DNA of 64,000 nucleotides from an uncultured Dysgonomonas sp. (lineage in GTDB: Bacteria; Bacteroidota; Bacteroidia; Bacteroidales; Dysgonomonadaceae), in NCBI GenBank assembly GCA_900556485.1, contig USOX01000005.1, forward strand, positions 1-64,000, written 5' to 3'. The notes below the pieces were generated by a model that was not told the DNA's origin, made no database searches, and saw nothing but the letters and a program-made list of their open reading frames with translations. The translations under genes were made by a program, and so were the position numbers. Positions 8,732 to 17,567 of this stretch are shown in pieces (within the stretch, counting starts at the first letter, position 1; each line of letters starts with the position of its first letter).

Positions 8732-9979
8732 ATGAAAAAAGTAACACTGCTTATTTTATTATCTGCTATGATTTTGTCCGGATGTGACAATAATGAGGTA
8801 ACAAGAACCTACACCTATCAGGTAAATGAACCGGTGATGATGAGCCGGAGCGACTTTAACAAATCAATCAAAACTTCGACTGTACCGGAACAAATTGAAA
8901 AACAAGGTAAAATCTGTTTTTATGAAGGTTATTTATATATTTCTGAGCCTCAGAAAGGAATACATATCATAAATAATCAGAATCCTTCTTCTCCGCAAAA
9001 CGTTGGTTATATAGAATTGATGGGAAATGCAGATCTTGCTATTCGTAATAATATGCTTTACGCCGATTCGTTTACTGATCTTGTTTGGTTTGATATAAGT
9101 AATCCTGCTAAACCAGAGTTGAAGAACCGTTTGGAGAATGCTTTTCCAACCTCTCTTCCTCCTACAGATAATTATTGGGGAGTAGATTACAGAAACTCTC
9201 CGGATAGTGTTATTGTTGGTTGGACAACGATAGAAAAGACAGAGACTTATACATATAAGCCATGTAAAGATTGTGATTATGTATATGCTAATGCAGAATC
9301 GTCCTCTGGTACCAGTGGAGGTAAAGGAGCCAATGGTTCGATGTCTCGCTTTGGACTGTATCAAGACTACTTGTATGTGGTTCTAAATAATAGGATGAGT
9401 GTATTCAACCTTGCTGGTGACCAACCAGAAAAAGCATCACAGGATATTCCTGTAGGTTGGGATGTGGAAACAATTTTTAGTTACAAAGATTGTATGTTTC
9501 TGGGAACTCCTACAGGTATGCTTATATATTCGGTGAAAAATCCGTTAATTCCTGAATATCAATCGGCTATTAGACATATTTATGGCTGTGATCCGGTTGT
9601 GGTTGAAAATGATATGGCATACGTAACCATACGTTCGGGAAATAATTGTGGGCAAAATAATAACGAGCTGTTTATTGTGGATGTAAGCGATGTTAAGAAC
9701 CCGAAACAAATAGTATCATATACTATGCACAATCCTAAGGGATTGGGTATAGACAACAATACCCTCTTTATTTGCGACGAAGGACTGAAAGTGTATAATG
9801 CACAAGAACCTCAAAAAATTATGTCCAATCTCTTAGCTCATTACAAAGGTATGGACGGATTCGATGTCATCCCATATAATAATATATTGATGATGATAGC
9901 CGATGATGGCCTGTACCAATATGATTACTCTGATTTGAATGACATTAAAGAGCTAAGTAAATTACCGATAGGTAAGTAA
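8732..9979 (+). CDS. LVIVD-repeat beta-propeller lipoprotein
   Basis: The 415-residue product has a lipoprotein signal (MKKVTLLILLSAMILSGC, lipobox LSGC, Cys18). It is built from repeats of the LVIVD type, such as GIHIINNQNPSSPQNVGYIEL, LVWFDISNPAKPEL, LFIVDVSDVKNPKQI and LKVYNAQEPQKI, expected to fold into a beta-propeller at the cell surface. A KPCKDCDY motif near residue 175 could form a disulfide or bind metal. It follows the sigma/barrel pair by 32 bases and ends the operon; it is a likely effector or target in the envelope. Ligand unknown. Confidence 0.8.
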   Translation: MKKVTLLILLSAMILSGCDNNEVTRTYTYQVNEPVMMSRSDFNKSIKTSTVPEQIEKQGKICFYEGYLYISEPQKGIHIINNQNPSSPQNVGYIELMGNADLAIRNNMLYADSFTDLVWFDISNPAKPELKNRLENAFPTSLPPTDNYWGVDYRNSPDSVIVGWTTIEKTETYTYKPCKDCDYVYANAESSSGTSGGKGANGSMSRFGLYQDYLYVVLNNRMSVFNLAGDQPEKASQDIPVGWDVETIFSYKDCMFLGTPTGMLIYSVKNPLIPEYQSAIRHIYGCDPVVVENDMAYVTIRSGNNCGQNNNELFIVDVSDVKNPKQIVSYTMHNPKGLGIDNNTLFICDEGLKVYNAQEPQKIMSNLLAHYKGMDGFDVIPYNNILMMIADDGLYQYDYSDLNDIKELSKLPIGK

Positions 9980-10003
9980 ATGTGTAAATGTATTTTGCAT
10001 AAG

Positions 10004-10038
10004 AAACAGTTGCCCTGAGAAGAGCAGCTGTTTTTTTT
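10004..10038 (+). terminator. Rho-independent terminator of the sigma/barrel/LVIVD operon
   Basis: AAACAGTTGC (10004-10013) pairs with GCAGCTGTTT (10024-10033), ten pairs with one G-T wobble, and is followed by a run of eight T from 10031. It lies 25 bases after the LVIVD gene. Confidence 0.8.
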
Positions 10039-10190
10039 ATGATATACGTGCTAAGGTGTTATTAATGTTTACAAATTCATTATTTAGATACATTTTGACA
10101 CAATAAATATGGGCTTCTGAGGCTTTTATCTTATTTCATTTTTGTAGAATTTCTTTCTGCTATATTTACCTTTATTTTCTCTATTAATTG

Positions 10191-10198
10191 TATATTTG
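10191..10198 (+). promoter_or_regulatory. Bacteroidetes -7 box upstream of pyrE
   Basis: TATATTTG matches the Bacteroidetes consensus TAnnTTTG and lies 41 bases before the pyrE start. A -33 TTTG is not evident at the usual distance (only TTTA-like sequence). Confidence 0.45.
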
Positions 10199-10238
10199 TA
10201 GCCGAATACGATGATTGATATTATTTAGAATTATTATT

Positions 10239-10868
10239 ATGAGCACTTTGGAAAAACTGACTGCTGAAAAGTTACTAAGCATCAGAGCAATTAAACTACA
10301 GCCATCTAATCCATTTACATGGGCATCAGGATGGAAATCGCCTATCTATTGCGACAACAGAAAATTAATTTCATATCCTAAAATACGTACCTTTATAAAA
10401 ATAGAGTTGGCACGCCTTATCATGGAAAATTTTCCGGAGGTTGATGCTATTGCAGGTGTTGCTACAGGAGCAATAGCTCCAGGGGCAATTGTTGCTGATG
10501 TATTGGGATTACCATTTGTATATATCCGTGCTACTCCTAAGGATCATGGTTTAGAAAATCTGATAGAAGGAGAACTCAAGCCAGGTAGTAAAGTTGTAGT
10601 TGTAGAAGACCTTGTTTCTACTGGATCAAGCAGTTTAAAGGCTGTGGAAGCTATCCGCCGCGACAGTTCGGAAGTTATAGGTATGGTTGCAAATTTTACT
10701 TATGGGTTCCCTATTGCTACTAAGAAATTTGAGGAAGCGCAGGTTCAACTATTGACTTTGACAAATTATGATGCAGTATTGGAAGAGGCTTTACGCATCG
10801 ATTATATAGCAGAATCAGACTTGGAAACTCTTCAGGAATGGAGAAAAGCTCCGGCTGACTGGAAATAA
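10239..10868 (+). CDS. pyrE: Orotate phosphoribosyltransferase
   Basis: PyrE converts orotate and PRPP to orotidine 5'-monophosphate, the fifth step of pyrimidine synthesis, in the cytoplasm. The 209-residue product starts MSTLEKLTAEKLL at an ATG; an upstream TTG frame adds eight residues not seen in the family. It shows the PRTase PRPP motif VVVVEDLVSTGSSS (about 121-134), the substrate loop region with WASGWKSPIYCDNR, and the dimer-contributed lysine-rich loop TPKDHGL. Length is normal for the family. A SRPBCC protein and argH follow on the same strand. Confidence 0.95.
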   Translation: MSTLEKLTAEKLLSIRAIKLQPSNPFTWASGWKSPIYCDNRKLISYPKIRTFIKIELARLIMENFPEVDAIAGVATGAIAPGAIVADVLGLPFVYIRATPKDHGLENLIEGELKPGSKVVVVEDLVSTGSSSLKAVEAIRRDSSEVIGMVANFTYGFPIATKKFEEAQVQLLTLTNYDAVLEEALRIDYIAESDLETLQEWRKAPADWK

Positions 10869-10988
10869 GGTGCAGACTTATTATCACTTTTATAGTATAG
10901 CGGCAAAGGTTAGTTATAGCTAAATGTTATAATAATCTGCCTTTCTGTAACTAAAAAGTAGAAATAGCTTATTTATACTAAAATAATA

Positions 10989-11417
10989 ATGGCTGAATTT
11001 GTAAGCGAGATAAAAACTATTCCGTATACTGATGCGGAAATATATGCAGTACTTTCTGATTTGAATAATCTGGAATATGCAAAAGACAGAATTCCTCAAG
11101 ATAAAATAAAAGACTTTACATTCGATAAAGATTCTTGTACTGTGACGGTCGATCCTGTAGGAAAAGTAAAGTTTGTTGTAGTAGAAAGGGAAGAGAATAA
11201 AACAATTAAGTTTCAAGCTGAGCAGGTACCTTTCGGTGTTACTATGTGGATCCAGTTGAAGCCTACTATCGATAATGAAACTAAAATGAAGATAACAGTA
11301 AAGGCTGATCTAAACCCTTTCTTAAAACCAATGGTTTCGAAACCATTACAAGGGGGAGTGAATAAGATAGCTGAAACTTTGGCTTTGCTACCATACAATG
11401 AAATAAAAAACAGGTAA
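10989..11417 (+). CDS. SRPBCC-fold (START-like) protein
   Basis: The 142 residues follow the SRPBCC pattern: an N-terminal strand, DAEIYAVLSDLNNLEYAKDRIP helix pair, alternating strands (VDPVGKVKFVVVERE), and a long C-terminal helix (MVSKPLQGGVNKIAETLALL). Such domains bind hydrophobic ligands or act as cyclases/aromatases. The specific ligand cannot be inferred. It sits between pyrE (120 bases before) and argH (19 bases after) and is a common neighbour of pyrE in Bacteroidales, from memory of the group; cotranscription with argH is likely. Confidence 0.8.
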   Translation: MAEFVSEIKTIPYTDAEIYAVLSDLNNLEYAKDRIPQDKIKDFTFDKDSCTVTVDPVGKVKFVVVEREENKTIKFQAEQVPFGVTMWIQLKPTIDNETKMKITVKADLNPFLKPMVSKPLQGGVNKIAETLALLPYNEIKNR

Positions 11418-11436
11418 AGGTCTAAATATTATATAA

Positions 11437-12768
11437 ATGAAACTTTGGGAAAAGAGTGTTCAGGTAAATAAAGATGTTGAATCCTATACTGTAGGTCGCG
11501 ATCGCGAATTAGATATTTATTTAGCTCCATTTGATGTACTCGGTTCGATGGCACATATAAAAATGCTGGAATCGATAGGACTTCTTCAAAAAGATGAATT
11601 GGAATTACTCCTTCAGGAGTTGAAAGCAATTTATCAGCAGGCTATCGATGACAAGTTTGTCATAGAGGAAGGTATAGAAGATGTACATTCACAGGTAGAG
11701 CTGATGCTAACTCGAAAATTAGGGGATACAGGAAAAAAAATTCATAGTGGCAGATCGCGTAATGATCAGATTCTTGTAGACCTGAAATTATTTACCCGTG
11801 ACAGAATTCATTTATTGGTAGACTCTGTCAATAATCTGATAAATGTACTTCTTACTCAAAGTGAAAAATATAAAGATGTATTAATGCCAGGTTATACCCA
11901 TCTCCAGATAGCAATGCCATCATCATTCGGATTATGGTTTGGTGCATATGCTGAAAGCCTGGTAGATGACCTTCAATTGCTTCTTGCAGCATATAAGATA
12001 TGCAACCGTAATCCTTTAGGTTCGGCAGCAGGATATGGATCGTCGTTTCCGCTTAACCGTCAAATGACAACTGATCTGCTCGGATTCGATTCGATGGATT
12101 ATAATGTTGTTTATGCTCAGATGGGGCGTGGAAAAATGGAGCGTACTGTGGCATTCGCTATCGCAGGTATCGCCGGAACATTATCAAAATTGGCTTTTGA
12201 TGCGTGTATGTTTAATAGCCAAAATTTTGGTTTTATTAAATTGCCGGACGAATATACGACAGGTTCAAGTATTATGCCTCATAAGAAAAACCCTGATGTA
12301 TTTGAACTTACCAGAGCTAAATGCAATAAATTGCAAGCACTCCCTATTGATATTACTCTTATCATAAATAATTTGCCATCAGGATATTTCCGAGATTTAC
12401 AGCTTACGAAGGAAATGTTTATTCCTTCGTTTGAAGAAATGAATGACTGCTTGGAAATGGTAGCACGGATGATGAATGAAGTTACCATAAATGAGCATAT
12501 TCTGGATGACCCTAAATACATGCTTATATTTAGCGTAGAGGAGGTTAATCGCCTTGTGTTGGAAGGTGTACCTTTCCGTGATGCTTATAAGAAAGTGGGC
12601 TTGGAAATAGAAAAAGGAAATTTTGTTCATGATAAGAAAGTTCACCATACACATGAGGGTAGTATTGGTAACTTATGCAATGACAGAATAGAATTACTTA
12701 GACAAAATATTACGGAACAATTCGATTTTGATAAGGTGATTTCGGCAGAAAAGGAATTGCTCAGATAA
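11437..12768 (+). CDS. argH: Argininosuccinate lyase
   Basis: ArgH splits argininosuccinate to arginine and fumarate, the last step of arginine synthesis. The 443 residues contain the fumarase/aspartase superfamily signature GSSIMPHKKNPD (about 275-286) with the catalytic Ser loop, the HSGRSRNDQ substrate motif (about 103-111), and the PGYTHLQIAMP region (about 150-160). Length matches the family's lower range. It lies 19 bases after the SRPBCC gene and 51 bases before serB. Confidence 0.95.
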   Translation: MKLWEKSVQVNKDVESYTVGRDRELDIYLAPFDVLGSMAHIKMLESIGLLQKDELELLLQELKAIYQQAIDDKFVIEEGIEDVHSQVELMLTRKLGDTGKKIHSGRSRNDQILVDLKLFTRDRIHLLVDSVNNLINVLLTQSEKYKDVLMPGYTHLQIAMPSSFGLWFGAYAESLVDDLQLLLAAYKICNRNPLGSAAGYGSSFPLNRQMTTDLLGFDSMDYNVVYAQMGRGKMERTVAFAIAGIAGTLSKLAFDACMFNSQNFGFIKLPDEYTTGSSIMPHKKNPDVFELTRAKCNKLQALPIDITLIINNLPSGYFRDLQLTKEMFIPSFEEMNDCLEMVARMMNEVTINEHILDDPKYMLIFSVEEVNRLVLEGVPFRDAYKKVGLEIEKGNFVHDKKVHHTHEGSIGNLCNDRIELLRQNITEQFDFDKVISAEKELLR

Positions 12769-12819
12769 CTAAACATATATGCTCTTTCTCGAAAATAGGA
12801 AGACTGTAATAAAAATAAT

Positions 12820-14040
12820 ATGGAAGATTCAGAGATCATATTAGCCAGTTTGTCGGGTGAAGACAAGCCTGGTGTAACAGCCGCATTAACAGCTGTGCTA
12901 GCAAGATATAATGCGAATATTCTCGATTTAGGTCAGGCTAATATTCATCATTCTTTATCTCTTGCTATTATGTTTGAGGCTCAGAATGCAGGTGAAGTTA
13001 TTAAAGACCTTCTGTTCAAAGCGACGGAATTAGGCGTTATTATACGCTTTTCGCCTATTAGTAAGGAAGAATATTCGAGATGGGTGTGTCTTCAGGGAAC
13101 TAAAAATAGATATATAGTTACTATGCTCGGGCGGAATTTGAAACCCTCTCAAATTTCAGCAGTAGCTAACATAAGCCAAAGATATAAGCTCAATATAGAA
13201 AAAATTATCCGTTTGACAGGACGTGTTCCTTTAGATGAAAACGAGCGTCCAAGCCGTTCTTGTATAGAGTTTGCTATAAGGGGAACAGTTGATGATGAAC
13301 AGGAATTAAAGCATGAGTTTATGAAACTGGCCGATGATCAGGCCATAGATATAGCATTTCAGGCTGAAAGTATGTATCGTCGTATGCGACGTCTTATTTG
13401 TTTTGACATGGATTCAACTCTGATTCAAACAGAAGTAATAGACGAATTAGCAGAACGTGCTGGTGTTGGTGAGCAGGTCAAAGCTATTACCGAATCGGCA
13501 ATGCGAGGTGAAATAGATTTTAGCGAGAGCTTCAAGCAGCGTGTGGGCTTACTAAAAGGACTGGATGAATCTGTAATGAAAGATATTGCCGAAAATCTTC
13601 CTATTACTGAAGGAATGACTCGCCTTATCCGTATTCTGAAAAAAAGCGGATGCAAAATTGCTATTCTTTCCGGTGGATTTACATATTTTGGTAATTACCT
13701 GAAAGATAAATATGGTTTTGATTATGTATATGCTAACGAATTGGAAATTGTAGATGGCAAATTGACAGGGAATTATGTCGGTGATATTGTAGATGGTAAA
13801 CGTAAGGCTGAACTTCTTCGTCTTCTGGCTCAGGTTGAAAAAGTGGATATGCGTCAGACAGTTGCAGTAGGGGATGGTGCTAATGATCTTCCTATGTTAG
13901 GTATTGCCGGACTGGGTATTGCGTTTCATGCAAAACCAAAAGTGAAAGAAAACGCTAAACAATCGCTGTCAACAGTAGGTTTGGACGGAATTTTATATTT
14001 CCTTGGATATCGGGATTCTATGCTTGTAGGTGAGGAATAG
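12820..14040 (+). CDS. serB: Phosphoserine phosphatase with N-terminal ACT domains
   Basis: SerB hydrolyses phosphoserine to serine, completing serine synthesis. The 406 residues split into two ACT-like regulatory domains (about 6-80 and 98-180; LASLSGEDKPGVTAALTAVL at the start) and a HAD phosphatase core. The core shows the nucleophile motif DMDST at 196-200, motif II in ILSGGF near 283, and motif IV GDGANDLPML near 352. ACT domains suggest feedback by serine or another amino acid. This longer, ACT-containing form is usual in Bacteroidetes and actinobacteria. A bidirectional hairpin follows. Confidence 0.93.
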   Translation: MEDSEIILASLSGEDKPGVTAALTAVLARYNANILDLGQANIHHSLSLAIMFEAQNAGEVIKDLLFKATELGVIIRFSPISKEEYSRWVCLQGTKNRYIVTMLGRNLKPSQISAVANISQRYKLNIEKIIRLTGRVPLDENERPSRSCIEFAIRGTVDDEQELKHEFMKLADDQAIDIAFQAESMYRRMRRLICFDMDSTLIQTEVIDELAERAGVGEQVKAITESAMRGEIDFSESFKQRVGLLKGLDESVMKDIAENLPITEGMTRLIRILKKSGCKIAILSGGFTYFGNYLKDKYGFDYVYANELEIVDGKLTGNYVGDIVDGKRKAELLRLLAQVEKVDMRQTVAVGDGANDLPMLGIAGLGIAFHAKPKVKENAKQSLSTVGLDGILYFLGYRDSMLVGEE

Positions 14041-14065
14041 TTTTATCTAAAGAATTAGGATATAT

Positions 14066-14098
14066 AAAGAAAGCTAGCTTATTTGCTAGCTTTCTTTT
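14066..14098. terminator. Bidirectional terminator between serB and a convergent lipoprotein gene
   Basis: AAAGAAAGCTAGC (14066-14078) pairs perfectly with GCTAGCTTTCTTT (14085-14097) across a 6-base loop. A tract on one side and T tract on the other allow use in both directions. The right arm overlaps the stop codon of the minus-strand gene that starts at 14466. Confidence 0.8.
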
Positions 14099-14466
14099 AT
14101 TCGCCGGAGTCTCATCATTATTTTGTCCGGGTTATCTTTATCATATATTATTAAAATGTCGTCTTCTAACACAAATCTACAAATCTGTTCTTTTCCGTAT
14201 CTATCTACTGCTCGTATTTCATCTCCATGTATGGAATAAATGCCTACAAACTGACTGTCTGTGATAACTCCATCGGATTTAGTTTCCATATATATCGTAT
14301 CATAGTTTATTTGTAGTTCGGGGCATACAACTGTATCATTAAACATTAATATGGACGTTTCGTTTGTTCCTTCTATCTCTATAGCCCAACGTCCCATAAT
14401 TGATTTGTTTTCACTACAGGCTATCAGAATGAATAAAAAAATGCAGCAGAATATCAGCTTTTTCAT
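14086..14466 (-). CDS. Small lipocalin-like lipoprotein
   Basis: The 126-residue product begins MKKLIFCCIFLFILIAC with a lipobox-like LIAC and Cys17. The mature part starts SIMGRWAIEIEG and alternates beta-strands (TSILMFND, ICRFVLEDDILIIYD), like the small lipocalin-like lipoproteins of Bacteroidetes. It resembles in style the protein ending at 2561 but the two are not obviously paralogues. It is expressed alone, convergent with serB. Role unknown. Confidence 0.65.
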   Translation of the reverse strand: MKKLIFCCIFLFILIACSENKSIMGRWAIEIEGTNETSILMFNDTVVCPELQINYDTIYMETKSDGVITDSQFVGIYSIHGDEIRAVDRYGKEQICRFVLEDDILIIYDKDNPDKIMMRLRRIKES

Positions 14467-14535
14467 TTGTAGGCTTTCTGTTTATAAATTCAATGCAATA
14501 TATAAAAAATAAGGTTTATTCTATTTAAATTTCGT

Positions 14536-14543
14536 TAGATTTG
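14536..14543 (+). promoter_or_regulatory. Bacteroidetes -7 box upstream of a beta-barrel gene
   Basis: TAGATTTG fits TAnnTTTG and lies 81 bases before the ATG of the barrel gene at 14625. No clean -33 TTTG is seen at the usual spacing. Confidence 0.35.
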
Positions 14544-14624
14544 TAAAGATACTTTGTCTAGAGAAACAGAAAAGAACCAAGTTGTTATAAAAATTGTTTT
14601 TATTAAAAGACAGTTAAGCAGAGT

Positions 14625-15251
14625 ATGAAGAAACAATTATTTATTACACTTATTACATTTTCCTCTTTGTTTGTTATGGCTCAGGAGGGGCAAAAAATAA
14701 ATGCCGGAGTTGATTTATCTTGGGGACCCCACTATTTCAATAGTAAAAGAAATAATCCTGTAGCTAGTGGAATAAGTATAGGATACGAATTCGATTATTT
14801 ATTTTTCTTTGGTTTGGAGGTTGGTTTAAAAGGAGGAATCTTTAATCAGAAAGTGGAATATGAAGATATAAACTCAATTGTCAGAAATGATATATATAAA
14901 GGTAGTTATTGGTCTCCATTTATAGCTCCCAAAATATATCTTCCGGTGAGTTATAATAATAAAATAGACAGGCCCAGATACTTGTTTCTCGAAAATAAGT
15001 TTTCGTATACGTGGATGAATATGAGTAGCGACAGGGTGGAAGACCTTTCTAAAAATGCACATCGTAGCCGTTTTCAGTATGAGCTTAAGTTGGGATACCA
15101 ATTCCCAATAAATAATAGGTGGGCTATGGCTTGCTGGATAGGTTATAATTCTTTTGATTTTTCGAAGGTAAAACCCGAACAAATTAAATTCAAGAATAGT
15201 ACACCTCTAGAGTTTGGTATCGGATTTAATTATATAATAAAACAAGATTAG
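14625..15251 (+). CDS. Outer-membrane beta-barrel protein
   Basis: The 208-residue product has a signal peptide (MKKQLFITLITFSSLFVMAQ) and then a chain of amphipathic beta-strands typical of a small outer-membrane barrel, with GISIGYEFDYLFFFGLEVG near residues 52-70 and a terminal FGIGFNYIIK. The C-terminus does not end in Phe, but aromatic strand caps are present throughout. No named family is recognised. It is 51 bases upstream of the propeller gene and could share its transcript. Confidence 0.7.
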   Translation: MKKQLFITLITFSSLFVMAQEGQKINAGVDLSWGPHYFNSKRNNPVASGISIGYEFDYLFFFGLEVGLKGGIFNQKVEYEDINSIVRNDIYKGSYWSPFIAPKIYLPVSYNNKIDRPRYLFLENKFSYTWMNMSSDRVEDLSKNAHRSRFQYELKLGYQFPINNRWAMACWIGYNSFDFSKVKPEQIKFKNSTPLEFGIGFNYIIKQD

Positions 15252-15302
15252 AAGAGTAAAATTATTTATGTAATTTTATCTATGTAATAAATACCTTTAA
15301 AT

Positions 15303-16175
15303 ATGAGTTTTTATAATGAACCAAAGAAAGTCACTAGCTTTCTCGAAATATATAATATAGCCACAAAACAACGAAAAGTAGTAAAAGAATTCCCATACCT
15401 GATAGAAGCACCAGACTGGACACCAGATGGTAAATGGATTATTTATAATAGTGATGGGCTGATATATAAATTGTCAACAGATACATTTGGAAAGCCTCAG
15501 CTTATTGACACCGGATTTGCCAATAAATGCAATAATGACCACCTTATCTCTCCCGATAATAAATGGCTGGCAGTAAGTCATCGTTCTTTACCTCATGGTA
15601 AACCTACTATATTTGTTTTGCCTGCTGCTGGCGGTAAGCCTATCCAGATTACCCCTCCGCAGCCTAGTTACCTTCATGGTTGGAGTCCTGACAGCAAACA
15701 ACTGACATATTGTGCAAATAGAAATGGAGAGATGGATGTTTATACCATAAATATAGATGGAACAGATGAAACCCGTCTCACCACAGCCCCAGGGCTAAAT
15801 GATGGACCTGAGTATTCACCTGATGGCAAATGTATCTGGTTCAATTCGATGCGTACTGGACTTATGCAAATATGGCGAATGAAGGTGGACGGATCGGAGC
15901 AAGAGCAAATGGTTATTGAAGAAGATCGGAACTCATGGTTTCCGCATTTGTCACCTGACGGTAAGCATATACTTTATATATCATATAAAAAAGGTGACCT
16001 GGAGCCTCATGAACATCTTCGGTATAAGAATGTGGAATTAAGAATGATAGGAGAAGATAGCCATAATCCCGAGATATTATTTGAGCTTTTTGGGGGACAG
16101 GGAAGTTTAAATGTAAACTCATGGTCGCCTGATGGTACTGAATTTGCTTTTGTGAGTTACAGAATAGAAGAGTAA
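15303..16175 (+). CDS. TolB-like WD40/PD40 beta-propeller protein
   Basis: The 290-residue product is made of PD40-type repeats: WTPDGKWIIYNSDG, ISPDNKWLAVSH, WSPDSKQLTYCANRNGEMDVYTINIDG, YSPDGKCIWFNS and LSPDGKHILYIS, each with the xSPDG turn. This predicts a five- to six-bladed propeller like the TolB C-terminal domain. No signal peptide is visible, so it is probably cytoplasmic or the signal is atypical. It is 29 bases upstream of a GH16 hydrolase gene and probably cotranscribed, which would point to a role in glycan handling, but this is inference. Confidence 0.8.
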   Translation: MSFYNEPKKVTSFLEIYNIATKQRKVVKEFPYLIEAPDWTPDGKWIIYNSDGLIYKLSTDTFGKPQLIDTGFANKCNNDHLISPDNKWLAVSHRSLPHGKPTIFVLPAAGGKPIQITPPQPSYLHGWSPDSKQLTYCANRNGEMDVYTINIDGTDETRLTTAPGLNDGPEYSPDGKCIWFNSMRTGLMQIWRMKVDGSEQEQMVIEEDRNSWFPHLSPDGKHILYISYKKGDLEPHEHLRYKNVELRMIGEDSHNPEILFELFGGQGSLNVNSWSPDGTEFAFVSYRIEE

Positions 16176-16204
16176 TTTTGTACGATTATAATTAATACTA
16201 TATT

Positions 16205-17521
16205 ATGAAAAAACGAGAGATTTTATCTATACTACTTATTCTCTTCTGCCTAAGCTGCTCTAATACTAGTAACATAGGAAAAGTTACTGTTTTAACAGAT
16301 AATGATATACCTACTACAAAAGTTTTACCTAAAGGAATGAAATTGGTATGGAATGATGAATTTAATGGAAGCCGGTTAGATACATCTAAATGGTTTACTA
16401 ATTATTATTCTACACTAGACTATGTATATAAGACTAATTTTGATGATTTTAAGGCAAATAATCTTCCTGAGCCCGAAATGGAATTCACAGGTAAATCCAT
16501 TATATTGAAGGTAAATGAAGAAAAGCCGGAAAAGGCTTTTTGGGATACAGGTAGAAAGGTATCTTCTATTCAAACATATGATTGGTATTCGAATAGAAAT
16601 CATATGGAAAATAGTCTAGGGGGCTATTTTGAAGCCCGTATAAAGCGAAATGCAGTAGATAGTGCTAAACAAGTGAATGTAGCATTCTGGTTCGATTCAC
16701 CCGGACCCGATCCAAGATATTTTGTGGAAAAAGGAAATAAAGCTTTGGATGTAGAAGGAATAAGGCCTCGGGGGCAGGTTTTTGAGATAGATTTGTGCGA
16801 ATATGTTACAACTGAAATAGTTCTTCACGGAAATGTGTCACCTAAAGGTAAATTTGAACGTAATATAGGCCATTATATCCATAAGGGAGATTTCAAAGAC
16901 AAGTGGGTAACTCATAGTATGCTTTGGACACCTGCCGGATTGAAATTCTACATTGATGGAGAACTAGTTAAAGAGTGGTGGAATCCATATGATATAAAAT
17001 CATCCAATCATATGATGAATATGTTTTTTGGGGCATATGGAAGAAATGGAGAAGTTACAATGGAAGTAGATTATGTACGACATTATCAATGGCAATTAGA
17101 AAAAGATAATCATTTACCAAATGGTAATTTTGAGTATGATGGTACATTGTTTCCTTGGGAAGGTACCGGAAAAATTACTAAGGATAATACTTATAACGGA
17201 AACTATAGTATATTGCTTGCCTCAGGAGACTCCATTTGTCAGTATGTGTATTTAGATCATAGCAAGCAGTATTCTCTTTCATATTATGGAACAGGTAAAG
17301 GAAGCGTGTTGGCTAAAATAGAAAATATAACCTCAGTTACAGGTATAAACGAAGATGCGGTAGAAACTGTATCTGACTTAAAATCAATTTTTACAGAACA
17401 TCATACTAGATTCAGAACAAATCCGGAATATGGAGATCATAAACGTACAGTAAAAGTTAGTTTTAAGAATACAGGAAATGAGTCGATTATATTAGATAAT
17501 ATAAGAATAAAAGATATATAA
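16205..17521 (+). CDS. Glycoside hydrolase family 16 lipoprotein
   Basis: The 438-residue product has a lipoprotein signal (ILFCLSC, Cys18) and an N-terminal GH16 domain (about 45-300) starting KLVWNDEFNGSRLDTSKW. The catalytic motif is EIDLCE at residues 194-199 (nucleophile Glu194 and acid/base Glu199 of the ExDxxE signature). The C-terminal ~140 residues (LPNGNFEYDGTLFPWEG...) form a carbohydrate-binding-like beta-sandwich. GH16 enzymes cut beta-1,3/1,4-glucans or galactans; substrate is unresolved. It is surface- or periplasm-anchored and the last gene of its run. Confidence 0.85.
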   Translation: MKKREILSILLILFCLSCSNTSNIGKVTVLTDNDIPTTKVLPKGMKLVWNDEFNGSRLDTSKWFTNYYSTLDYVYKTNFDDFKANNLPEPEMEFTGKSIILKVNEEKPEKAFWDTGRKVSSIQTYDWYSNRNHMENSLGGYFEARIKRNAVDSAKQVNVAFWFDSPGPDPRYFVEKGNKALDVEGIRPRGQVFEIDLCEYVTTEIVLHGNVSPKGKFERNIGHYIHKGDFKDKWVTHSMLWTPAGLKFYIDGELVKEWWNPYDIKSSNHMMNMFFGAYGRNGEVTMEVDYVRHYQWQLEKDNHLPNGNFEYDGTLFPWEGTGKITKDNTYNGNYSILLASGDSICQYVYLDHSKQYSLSYYGTGKGSVLAKIENITSVTGINEDAVETVSDLKSIFTEHHTRFRTNPEYGDHKRTVKVSFKNTGNESIILDNIRIKDI

Positions 17522-17527
17522 TTAAAA

Positions 17528-17551
17528 GGTTCTTTCCAAATAGAAAGAACC
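17528..17551. terminator. Hairpin between GH16 and the threonine dehydrogenase gene
   Basis: GGTTCTTTC (17528-17536) pairs perfectly with GAAAGAACC (17543-17551), loop of six. It sits 7 bases after GH16 and 17 bases before the end of the convergent dehydrogenase gene. There is no long T-run on the plus side, so strength is uncertain. Confidence 0.55.
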
Positions 17552-17567
17552 CCTCAAATATTTTCAT